Source: Magnetovibrio blakemorei (GTDB taxonomy: Bacteria; Pseudomonadota; Alphaproteobacteria; Rhodospirillales; Magnetovibrionaceae). From it: a DNA stretch of 64,000 nt. The position numbers and the translations under genes were made by a program. Shown in pieces: positions 23,618 through 31,726 of the stretch. The notes under the pieces are model-generated. The model was not told the origin of the DNA and searched no databases. It worked only from the letters and a program-made list of their open reading frames with translations. The stretch's first letter is position 1. Each line of letters begins with the position of its first letter. The DNA lies in NCBI RefSeq assembly GCF_001746755.1, contig NZ_MCGG01000052.1, positions 52,674 to 116,673 on the forward strand. The letters are read 5' to 3'.

Positions 23618-26536
23618 TTATTTGCCCTCCCGTTTGGCGCGGAAATCTTTGCCATAGCGCAAAGTTTTGGGCGTCTCGGCCATGTTGTCGAACTTTTCGA
23701 CCACCGGGAATTGCGGCCAGCTTTCGCCAAACTGGCTGGGCTCCGCCTTTTCAATTTTAACCCGAAGATCAAACCAAGCGGCTTGTCCGGTGATGGGGTC
23801 GGAATTGGAATAGCGGTACCCGTCGCCTTGAACCGGAAGCAGTTCGGAAATCAAATGGTTCAACAAGAAGCCTTCTTTGGCTTCAATGGCGTCCTTGTCC
23901 AGGTTCCACGCCCCGCGACGTTTGCCGATGGCGTTCCATGTCCAAATCGTGTTTGGGTTGACGCCGTCCACCAGTTTGACTTGGCAGCGGATGCGTGCAT
24001 GGTGGCTCGATACCCAGATCCAATCGTCATCGACGAGCCCCAACTTGGCCCCCAAGTCATTGTGAATGAACATACGGTTCTTGCCGGTGATTTGGCGCAG
24101 CCATGCATTTTGTGAACCCCATGAATGATACATATGCATGGGCCGTTGGGTCAGGGCATGGAGCGGATATTCTTTGGTGTCGACGATGGTTTCTTCGAAC
24201 GGTTGATACCAAATCGGCAGGGGATCAAAATATTTCAAAATGCGTTCGGCATCGGCTTTCGGCGGAGTGGTGTCGCCATGGCCTTCGGCGGCCAAACGGA
24301 ACTTTTGAAACACTTCGGAATACATCTGAAAAATGATCGGTTCGTTGTTGGGCAGCAGGCCCATGTCGGCGCACCAATCGAGATAGTTTTTATTGGCCAT
24401 CTTGAAATAGCGTTGATCGCGGGCGAATTCGTGTTTCCAGAAACTCTGGTTTTCGATGTACTTGTTCAACTGGTTGGGGTTGACTTCACCCTTCATCGGT
24501 TTGTCGCCGTTGACACCACGCCACCCGCCCAGCATGCCGACGCCCGGCGCGCGTTCGTGGTTGACCATGTAATCGGCCAAGCCGCCTGGATACTTGGCAG
24601 AGCCATCGTCGTTGGTCAGACCCGGCAGGCCCAAACGGTGACCCAAATCGATCAGCACGCTTTGGAAGCCGCGCACATCGCGGTCCGGTTCCACCACCGG
24701 ATAACGGATCGCGTCGGCGCACGCATCGGCGTTGGAAATGGGGCGATCCAAAAGCGAAATACAGTCGTGACGTTCCAGGTAGGTGGTGTCGGGCAAAATC
24801 AAATCGGCGTACTGCACCATTTCGGAAAAATAGGCATCCGCGTAAATGATGTAGGGGATTTTGTAGCTGCCATCGGCTTCTTTGTCGGTCAGCATTTCGA
24901 TGGTGCCAGCGGTGTTCATGGATGAGTTCCAGCTCATGTTGGCCATGAACATCATCAAGGTGTCGATCTTGTACGGATCGCCTTTCCACGCGTTGTGGAT
25001 GACCATGTGCATCATGCCATGGCTGGAAATTGGGTGCTCCCAACTGTAGGCTTTGTCGATGCGCCGGGGCGTGAAGCCGTCGTCTTCCAACAACAAATCT
25101 TCCGGTCCGGTGGGAAAGCCCAGAGGCGCGCCCGGAAGCGGGGTGTTGGGGTGCACTTGATCAGACCTTCCGGTGGGCTTGATGCCCGGCGGAATGTGTT
25201 TGGGGTAAGGCGCTTTGATGCGAAATCCGCCCGGCACTTCGACCGAGCCCAGCAAGATTTGCAAGATGTGCAGCATACGACAGGTGTGAAAGCCGTTGGA
25301 GTGCGCAGAGATACCGCGCATGGCATGGAACGACACCGGACGGCCGATCATTTTGTCGTGAACCTTGCCGGTCCAGTCGGTCCATTCCTGGTCGATTTCG
25401 ATGGTTTCTTTAAAGGCCACGTGGGCCAATTCCGCGGCGATGCGCTTAATGTCTGCCACCTTCAGGCCGCACACGTGGGCGACTTGTTCGGGGGCGTACT
25501 GGGCGTCCAGGTAGCGCCGGGCCAGAATTTCAAAACTGGGAACCGCTGTGCGTCCATCAGCAAGGGTGAATTTGCCCTTGAGTGCGGGGGTGGCAATTTT
25601 GCCCGACTTGGCGTTGGCCAGGGCTTGGGCGTCTTGATCCCAGCACAGCGGGTTGCCTTCAGCGTCGCGGGCGAACAGGCCGTTATCAGATGCACCTTTG
25701 TCGTCAATCACCAGCCAGGCGGCGTTGGTGTAGCGGATCAGATATTCAACATCGACGTTGCCCGATTTCAGCAACTCGTGCACCAAAGCCATGATGAACA
25801 AACCGTCGGTGCCGGGGCGGATGCCGACCCATTCGTCGGCGATGGCCCCGTATCCGGTGCGCACCGGGTTGACTGCGACGAACTTTGCGCCGCGCTTCTT
25901 CAGCAACCCCAGACCTTTTTTGATCGGGTTGGAATCGTGATCTTCAGCGACCCCAAACATCATGAAATATTTGGACAGGTGCCAGTCGGGTTCGGCGAAT
26001 TCCCAGAACGCGCCGCCGATGGTGTAGAGGCCACCCGCGGCCATGTTCACTGAACAAAAGCCCCCGTGGGCGGCGTAGTTGGGGGTGCCGAATTGGCTGG
26101 CCCACCACCCGGTCAAGGCCTGGGATTGATCGCGCCCGGTGAAAAAGGCGAGCTTCTTGGGATCGGTGTTGCGGATGTGACCCAAACGATCGGACGCCAG
26201 CTGCAACGCTTCGTCCCATTCAATTTCGACAAATTCGTTCGAACCGCGCTCGCCGACGCGCTTCATCGGTTTGGACAAGCGGGCCGGGGAATAGTGCTGC
26301 ATGATGCCGCTTGAACCCTTGCCGCACAGAACCCCGCCGTTGACGGGGTGATTGCGGTTGCCTTGGATGTAGCGCACCTTGCCGTCATGCAAATAAACCT
26401 TAATGCCGCAACGGCACGCGCACATATAGCACGTGGTGTACTTCACCTCTTCGCCCAGCGTCGGAGACAAATCGACGTTGTCATCAGCGGCGTGGGGATC
26501 GGCCATTTTGGTGGACGGCTTATTCACTTCGTTCAT
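23618..26536 (-). CDS. soeA: Molybdopterin oxidoreductase, probable sulfite dehydrogenase catalytic subunit
   Basis: The 972-residue bis-MGD enzyme of the DMSO-reductase family carries an N-terminal [4Fe-4S] motif, CYMCACRC followed by LCGKG. The likely molybdenum-ligand Cys is in GGFCSVNMAAG near residue 170. There is no Tat signal peptide, unlike DmsA, PsrA or PhsA, and this favours SoeA, whose active site faces the cytoplasm. Length also fits SoeA as I recall it. The predicted reaction is sulfite to sulfate with electrons to quinone. ATG at 26536 has GGAGA upstream; a TTG seven codons earlier adds only an Arg-rich stretch. Other respiratory Mo-enzymes of this clade cannot be fully excluded. 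Confidence 0.8.
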   Translation of the reverse strand: MNEVNKPSTKMADPHAADDNVDLSPTLGEEVKYTTCYMCACRCGIKVYLHDGKVRYIQGNRNHPVNGGVLCGKGSSGIMQHYSPARLSKPMKRVGERGSNEFVEIEWDEALQLASDRLGHIRNTDPKKLAFFTGRDQSQALTGWWASQFGTPNYAAHGGFCSVNMAAGGLYTIGGAFWEFAEPDWHLSKYFMMFGVAEDHDSNPIKKGLGLLKKRGAKFVAVNPVRTGYGAIADEWVGIRPGTDGLFIMALVHELLKSGNVDVEYLIRYTNAAWLVIDDKGASDNGLFARDAEGNPLCWDQDAQALANAKSGKIATPALKGKFTLADGRTAVPSFEILARRYLDAQYAPEQVAHVCGLKVADIKRIAAELAHVAFKETIEIDQEWTDWTGKVHDKMIGRPVSFHAMRGISAHSNGFHTCRMLHILQILLGSVEVPGGFRIKAPYPKHIPPGIKPTGRSDQVHPNTPLPGAPLGFPTGPEDLLLEDDGFTPRRIDKAYSWEHPISSHGMMHMVIHNAWKGDPYKIDTLMMFMANMSWNSSMNTAGTIEMLTDKEADGSYKIPYIIYADAYFSEMVQYADLILPDTTYLERHDCISLLDRPISNADACADAIRYPVVEPDRDVRGFQSVLIDLGHRLGLPGLTNDDGSAKYPGGLADYMVNHERAPGVGMLGGWRGVNGDKPMKGEVNPNQLNKYIENQSFWKHEFARDQRYFKMANKNYLDWCADMGLLPNNEPIIFQMYSEVFQKFRLAAEGHGDTTPPKADAERILKYFDPLPIWYQPFEETIVDTKEYPLHALTQRPMHMYHSWGSQNAWLRQITGKNRMFIHNDLGAKLGLVDDDWIWVSSHHARIRCQVKLVDGVNPNTIWTWNAIGKRRGAWNLDKDAIEAKEGFLLNHLISELLPVQGDGYRYSNSDPITGQAAWFDLRVKIEKAEPSQFGESWPQFPVVEKFDNMAETPKTLRYGKDFRAKREGK

Positions 26537-26892
26537 TCGACGTCTCCGCGAGGCCAATGGTTTCAGCCTTCAGCAAAGCCAGTTCCCAAAATGGGGGGGC
26601 TGTTCGGGGTTAGGTTCTTTTTTTGCAGCGCATCAAACAATGCGCCAATTTTTGTGCACGCGCGAGCAGGTTTTCCGGCTCAATGCGGTATAATGTTTAT
26701 ATAATGAAATGGTTATATAAGGGAAACCTTAAAAATAAAAAATGGCTAAATTTATGCCATTTATGCTCCTTTTAAGGCTCATTCCACGGTGTACCTACCC
26801 GTGTGTTTGGGGCGCCGACGCGAAAGTGTAGCATCGAAAGCTTGGAATCGGTCTTGTTTTAAGTGGGAGGCTTTTGGGCGTATACTGGGGGT
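26537..26892. promoter_or_regulatory. Regulatory region upstream of soeA with A+T palindromes
   Basis: Two copies of the self-complementary octamer TTATATAA lie at 26697-26704 and 26713-26720. Next to them is a nested inverted repeat: CCTTAAAA (26727-26734) with TTTTAAGG (26771-26778), enclosing ATGGC/GCCAT. The block lies about 160-240 bp upstream of soeA and probably contains its promoter and regulator sites. No known regulator consensus is recognised. Confidence 0.4.
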
Positions 26893-27054
26893 ATGAAATA
26901 TTCGCGCAAATATCCCGCCCCAGGTGACGGGGAGACGAACCTGCCTCCGGTCCGCCGGGTGGCAGGTTTGCCTGTGTTGGTGTGGATTGCCCTGATCGTG
27001 ATCGCCATCGCGGGGTATGGCGCGTTTGACCACCTTAAGGGCGTCAAATGGTAA
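26893..27054 (+). CDS. Small single-pass membrane protein, hypothetical
   Basis: A 53-residue ORF with a basic, Pro-rich N-terminus (KYSRKYPAPGDGETN) and one hydrophobic helix at about residues 28-44, then a short polar tail. A G-rich tract immediately precedes the ATG but the spacing is short. It is divergent from soeA. Codon usage looks like its neighbours. I do not recognise a family; it may be a genuine small membrane protein. Confidence 0.45.
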   Translation: MKYSRKYPAPGDGETNLPPVRRVAGLPVLVWIALIVIAIAGYGAFDHLKGVKW

Positions 27055-27120
27055 TCGATCCTGACGCTAGACGTTGAGCTTTTTCACCTGTGCAGTGTCC
27101 TTTGAGGATACCAATATCAA

Positions 27121-27176
27121 TTCACCAATTCACCAATTCACCAACTCACCAATTCACCAACTCACCAACTCACCAA
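27121..27176. repeat. Seven tandem 8-bp repeats (YTCACCAA)
   Basis: Seven head-to-tail octamers, four TTCACCAA and three CTCACCAA, run from 27121 to 27176 and end six bases before the stop codon of the leftward gene. They are non-coding. The unit length and lack of spacers rule out CRISPR; replication slippage is the likely origin. Confidence 0.95.
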
Positions 27177-27182
27177 TGTGAT

Positions 27183-27860
27183 TTACTTCAAAGCATAGAT
27201 AATTTCCGAATTGGTCTTGTCGGGGAAACGCACCCGCACCAAATCGCCCGCGTCATTGAACCACACATCCCGGGTGAGTTCCCCGCTGATGGCGTAGTGG
27301 TGCGCAGATACTTGGGCGCCCGCCGCCTCGACGACTTCCGTGCCAAAATCGGAAACGTTGATCTTCATCATGGTACCGTCGAGGGTGTTGAGAATTTTGT
27401 GCTGATGAACGATGGTCGGATTCCACAAGCTGGCCGGTTGGGTGTTGATGTCGGCGCTTTGGCGACGGTCTTGGTCATGGACGATGCTGTCCACATCAAG
27501 CTTGCCTGGGCTGGCCGTCACCTGCAGCGCCTTTTGGGTGCCATCATCGTTTGTGGTTGACGTCAACGAGACCAGCTTGCCGCCGCGCCACAGTTCTTTG
27601 GAGGTGTGATGGAATTTGTAAGCGGTGATGAACAGCACTTTCACCTGAATGTCGGTGCTGACCTCCACCAAGGTTTCGTCACCTTGGTCGGAAATCGTAT
27701 AACTGTGGGTGCCAATTGTTTTGCCGTCGCGTAGTACGGTGAAATCAAGGGTCTTGGTGACGGCATGGGCTTGCCAACTTGCGATGGTCGCGAAAGCGAA
27801 CACTGCAGATGTAAACGCATATGTTCGGGCACGCGCGCCGAAGAGGTTCATCGTCTTCAT
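27183..27860 (-). CDS. Exported protein of the DUF6134 type
   Basis: Periplasmic protein of about 225 residues. The signal peptide spans roughly residues 9-33, ending QAHA. The mature protein is beta-rich (DFTVLRDGKTIGTHSYTIS) and resembles DUF6134 proteins, which have no known function. I prefer the ATG at 27860 because it gives a standard signal peptide; the frame extends to 27896. The tandem octamer array lies directly downstream. Confidence 0.7.
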   Translation of the reverse strand: MKTMNLFGARARTYAFTSAVFAFATIASWQAHAVTKTLDFTVLRDGKTIGTHSYTISDQGDETLVEVSTDIQVKVLFITAYKFHHTSKELWRGGKLVSLTSTTNDDGTQKALQVTASPGKLDVDSIVHDQDRRQSADINTQPASLWNPTIVHQHKILNTLDGTMMKINVSDFGTEVVEAAGAQVSAHHYAISGELTRDVWFNDAGDLVRVRFPDKTNSEIIYALK

Positions 27861-28077
27861 GAAAATGGGTTCCCACAATTTGATCCAAAACTTCACTGTG
27901 GGAATGACGATAAAAGAGGCAATCTGAACCCGTGCTGAATGGGTTTACGTGTTGATTTATAAGGCTATTCCAAAAGCCTGACCGATGTGAGACCGGCCAG
28001 TGTTGCAAAGCCTTCGCTTTTGCATGGTTTTTTGGCACAATGCAAATAGGCAGACAAATGAGACACTTGGTAGTGGA

Positions 28078-29043
28078 ATGACAATGATCAACAGGCCCAT
28101 CTTCAACTCTCCCCCATTCTTGCGTGCAGCTGGCGCGGTTGCCCTGCTGAACGTGTTGTTCGGCGCACCCACAGCCCGGGCGCAGCAAAGCGAAATGACC
28201 GCGGAACAAATGGCTCAACTTGAGCAGTTCGGGACATATGCCGTCATGGCGCAAATTGGCATTACGGTCGTGTTTCTGATCATCTCCGCCGCAATATTGT
28301 TGATTGCTCGGCGCAATATGAAGGGCTGGAACCAGCCGCTCAAATGGGTGTGGTTTTCTTATTCCGGACGATTGAACCGCAAGGCCTATTGGCTCAAAGG
28401 CTTTGTGCTGATGTCCATCATCGCCAACGTGGTGCAGCTGTTTGCCTTGCTTGTGGGCATGATGTTCGACGGGGGAAGCGGCATTGGCGCGATGGTGGGT
28501 GGTATCGGCTTGCTGATCGTGACCATTCCGATGATTGTTTTTAACGTCTGGGTTGGCACAGCCGTTGCCGTAAAGCGTGCTCATGACCTGGGCCATTCGG
28601 GTTGGTGGCTGTTGTTGTTTATCGTGCCGTTTTACAACATCTGGATGGCGATCATGATGGCGTTTTTTCGCGGTACGCCGGGACCAAATAATTTTGGTGC
28701 GGACCCCATCGACCCCATTGACGATTATCTTGATGAAGTCTTTGGTTCAGCAGACGGTGGCGGCGGTGATGGTGGGGCGGGCGTGGACGATCATCCTCAC
28801 CCCCACCCCCACCCGCCGTCGGGACCTGCTGACGGGGACATAGGGGGCAAGGGCTTTGGCGCGCGGACCTTCGTCAAGCCGCAGGCCGTGGTACCTGAAC
28901 CGGAACGTGAAGAGCCCATCGTCGTGGCCGAAATGTCCGGTGGAGATGCAAACTTGGACATCATCAAGCGCCGCTTGGGCAATGAGATTTTGCGTCCAAT
29001 CCAACGCAAGGGCGGCGGCGGACGCGAACCTGAAGGTGAATAA
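28078..29043 (+). CDS. DUF805-family inner-membrane protein with polar C-terminal tail
   Basis: The protein of 321 residues has a signal-like hydrophobic N-terminus, an extra transmembrane segment near residues 55-75, then a DUF805 region (FSYSGRLNRKAYWLKGF, VKRAHDLGHSGWWLLLF) with four predicted helices. After about residue 205 comes a long hydrophilic tail with Asp/Gly-rich and DDHPHPHPHPPSG segments, and an Arg/Gly-rich end. The His-Pro run could bind metal. Function is unknown. It is followed five bases later by another membrane-protein gene, so they probably form an operon. Confidence 0.75.
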   Translation: MTMINRPIFNSPPFLRAAGAVALLNVLFGAPTARAQQSEMTAEQMAQLEQFGTYAVMAQIGITVVFLIISAAILLIARRNMKGWNQPLKWVWFSYSGRLNRKAYWLKGFVLMSIIANVVQLFALLVGMMFDGGSGIGAMVGGIGLLIVTIPMIVFNVWVGTAVAVKRAHDLGHSGWWLLLFIVPFYNIWMAIMMAFFRGTPGPNNFGADPIDPIDDYLDEVFGSADGGGGDGGAGVDDHPHPHPHPPSGPADGDIGGKGFGARTFVKPQAVVPEPEREEPIVVAEMSGGDANLDIIKRRLGNEILRPIQRKGGGGREPEGE

Positions 29044-29048
29044 CCTCT

Positions 29049-29669
29049 ATGCAACATAATGGTCCCGTTCAGCGCAGATCCGTGTTGCCGCCAGAACTGC
29101 AAGGCTGGAATTGGGGGGCATTTTTTCTCAACTGGGTGTGGGGTCTGGGGAACAACACGTGGATTGCGCTGTTGATGTTTGTTCCCGGCGTCAACATCAT
29201 CATGCCGTTTGTCTTGGGGGCTAAGGGCAATGCGTGGGCCTGGGCCAACAACGACTGGCAGGGTGTCGAGCATTTTAAACGCACCCAACGCATTTGGGCA
29301 CGTGTGGGCGTTGGTGTCTTTTTTGGCGTGCCGCTTTTTTTCGGACTTCTTTTCGCCCTCATCATGGCGTCGTTTACATCCAGTGACCCCTACCACATCA
29401 CCGTTGAGACCTTGCGCTATCATCCGCAACTGGAACGGTCTTTGGGTCTTCCGGTTGAGCCGTCGGGGTGGTGGACAAGCGGTGCCATCGATTTGCACAA
29501 TTCAGAAGGCATCGCGGATCTGACTTTCGACATCGAAGGCCCAAAGGGCTCTGGCACGGCTTCTGCCAAACTGCGCAAAGATGAGGGTTTGGGTTGGAGC
29601 TTGCGTCAACTCAATGTTTTAACCGAAGACGGTGAGCGCATCGAGTTGGTGGTGACAGAAGGCATTTGA
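29049..29669 (+). CDS. Membrane protein with C-terminal Coa1-like domain
   Basis: The 206-residue protein starts with LPPELQGWNWGAFFLNWVWG, a pattern common in small membrane proteins of unknown role. It has two or three hydrophobic segments (about 22-60 and 92-110). The soluble C-terminal part (LGLPVEPSGWWTSGAIDL, then GSGTASAKLRKDEGLGW) resembles cytochrome-oxidase assembly factor 1 (Coa1) domains. No oxidase genes are adjacent. It is in a likely operon with the DUF805 gene and converges on recQ with two bases between stops. Confidence 0.65.
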   Translation: MQHNGPVQRRSVLPPELQGWNWGAFFLNWVWGLGNNTWIALLMFVPGVNIIMPFVLGAKGNAWAWANNDWQGVEHFKRTQRIWARVGVGVFFGVPLFFGLLFALIMASFTSSDPYHITVETLRYHPQLERSLGLPVEPSGWWTSGAIDLHNSEGIADLTFDIEGPKGSGTASAKLRKDEGLGWSLRQLNVLTEDGERIELVVTEGI

Positions 29670-29671
29670 TT

Positions 29672-31477
29672 TTAAGTGTTTTCCACGATCACGCCGATGA
29701 ACGCTTCGGCGAAGTCTTTGAGCTTGGCCGCGCCGACGCCGTGAATGTCGGAAAAAGAACTTTCGGTGCGGGGCTTTTGGCGTGCCATATCTTCCAGGGA
29801 ACGGTCGGAAAAAATCATATACGCCGGCACTTCGCGTTCCATCGCCAAGTGGGTGCGCAAGTCTTTAAGCTGGGTGAGCAGCTTGGCGTCTTCTTCGTTT
29901 AAGTCCGTCGGCGCTGCGGCACGGCCGCCACTTGATGCGCGGGTTTTTTTCGTGTTCGCTTTGTGCACCAAGTCTTTGCGGTAGTGAAATTCCGTTTCGC
30001 CCTTGAGCAAGCTTTGCCCCTTGGCGGTCACGCTGAGGCCACCGTGTCCGGTGACGTCGATTTTGAGAAACCCACCCGCGACCAATTGGCGCACGATGGA
30101 TCGCCAAGCCTCTTTGGCAATGTCCTCGCCACGACCGTAAGCGTCCAACTGATCGTGTCCGGTGGAGCGAATTTTTTCCGTATCCGCGCCGCGCACGATG
30201 TCAATCAGGTGGGCTTGGCCAAACATTTGCCCGGTGTTCACACATGCCGACAAAAGCGTTCTGGCGGTATCCGAGCCTTCGATCATTTCGGGCGGGGAGA
30301 GACACATATCGCAGTTGCCACAGGGTTCAATTGTGTCTTCAAAATACGCCAACAACGCTTGGCGGCGACAGCTGGGGGCCTCGCAATAGGCAATCAGGGC
30401 ATCAAGGCGTTTGTGTTCGCGCCGTTTGTGATCTATGTCGCTGTCTTCTTGTTCAATAAACATACGACGCATGCGCAGATCGTCCAGGCCGTAAAACATG
30501 TGTGCAACGGCGGGCTTGCCGTCGCGTCCGGCGCGGCCGATTTCTTGGTAGTAGGCTTCGACGTTGCCGGGCATGTCGGTGTGACATACAAACCGCACAT
30601 CCGGTTTGTCGATGCCCATGCCAAACGCGATGGTGGCGACGATCACGACACCCGGCTCCATCATGAAAATGCTTTGGTTGCGCGCCCGCATGTCTGCCGA
30701 CAATCCTGCGTGATAAGCCAACGCGCGCACCCCGTTTTGATTGAGCAGATCAGTGATCTTTTCGGTTTTGGCGCGCGACAGGCAATAGACGATGCCGCTT
30801 TCGCCCTCATGGTTTTTCAACAGATCCAAAAGCTGGCGTTTGGGGTCGGTGCGGACTTCGACATTGAGGCGGATGTTGGGGCGGTCAAAGCCCGATACAA
30901 AGGACTTAACCTTGCCGCCGAACAGTTTGGCGGCGATGTCTTCTTGGGTGGCGGTGTCCGCCGTCGCCGTGAGCGCCGCGATGGGCACGCCGGGGAACTG
31001 GTCTTTCAGTTTCGACAGGGCTTCATATTCCGGGCGAAATGACGGTCCCCAACGCGACATACAGTGGGCTTCGTCGATGGCGATCAGGCTGATGGGCAGA
31101 CGCGTCAGTGCGCTCAGCATGCGCTCGGTCATCAGGCGTTCAGGGGCCAAATACAACAGTCGTGTTTCGCCCGCCGCGACCCGCCGCCAGGCTTCGACAT
31201 TGATGGGGCGATCGCGGGCCGAATTGATGGTTTCCGCGGCCACTCCGGCCAATTTCAGGGCGGCGACTTGATCTTCCATTAACGCCACCAGCGGCGACAC
31301 GACGATGGTGAGGCCGCCTTTTACCAGGGCGGGAATTTGAAAGCACAGTGACTTACCCGACCCGGTGGGCATCACCGCCATGGCATGCTCACCCGACAAC
31401 AAGGCCTCCACAACCTCAAACTGGCCGGGGCGAAAGCTGTCGTATCCAAAAACGTCTTTGAGAATTTGATGGGGCAT
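29672..31477 (-). CDS. recQ: ATP-dependent DNA helicase RecQ
   Basis: 3'-5' superfamily 2 helicase for recombination and replication-fork repair. The 601-residue protein has motif I MPTGSGKSLCFQIPAL near residue 42, the DEAH box in IDEAHCMSRWGPSFRPEY, motif VI QEIGRAGRDG, a RQC zinc site (CRRQALLAYF, then CGNCDMC), and a C-terminal HRDC domain (about 515-590). ATG at 31477 gives the usual N-terminus; a TTG ten codons upstream is in frame. It is monocistronic. Confidence 0.96.
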   Translation of the reverse strand: MPHQILKDVFGYDSFRPGQFEVVEALLSGEHAMAVMPTGSGKSLCFQIPALVKGGLTIVVSPLVALMEDQVAALKLAGVAAETINSARDRPINVEAWRRVAAGETRLLYLAPERLMTERMLSALTRLPISLIAIDEAHCMSRWGPSFRPEYEALSKLKDQFPGVPIAALTATADTATQEDIAAKLFGGKVKSFVSGFDRPNIRLNVEVRTDPKRQLLDLLKNHEGESGIVYCLSRAKTEKITDLLNQNGVRALAYHAGLSADMRARNQSIFMMEPGVVIVATIAFGMGIDKPDVRFVCHTDMPGNVEAYYQEIGRAGRDGKPAVAHMFYGLDDLRMRRMFIEQEDSDIDHKRREHKRLDALIAYCEAPSCRRQALLAYFEDTIEPCGNCDMCLSPPEMIEGSDTARTLLSACVNTGQMFGQAHLIDIVRGADTEKIRSTGHDQLDAYGRGEDIAKEAWRSIVRQLVAGGFLKIDVTGHGGLSVTAKGQSLLKGETEFHYRKDLVHKANTKKTRASSGGRAAAPTDLNEEDAKLLTQLKDLRTHLAMEREVPAYMIFSDRSLEDMARQKPRTESSFSDIHGVGAAKLKDFAEAFIGVIVENT

Positions 31478-31726
31478 GGGGCGGACTATAACCTGATGGG
31501 GGCGCAATATTGATAGCTTCTAAATAAAGGACGTGATTTCAGCATCTTGATCGTGATAATTATAAGCGGGACAAGGGCTGTGGCAAAATTTTGGTCTTCA
31601 GAATCGTTGTGTGGACAGTGGAGCTCATCGCGAGATTGTGGAAACTTAACATTCTTTATTTCGCCTTATATGGGTATAATTTGCCATTGAGACCATTTAT
31701 AAGAGAGTGTAGGGCAGGTGTTAGCG

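Noticed and set aside
24995-26053. 352-codon plus-strand ORF opposite soeA, and 359 codons opposite recQ at 29963-31042
   Set aside because: Both are antisense to well-conserved enzymes and show no family features.
27121-27176. Possible CRISPR array
   Set aside because: Units are 8 bp with no spacers and no cas genes; it is a simple tandem repeat.
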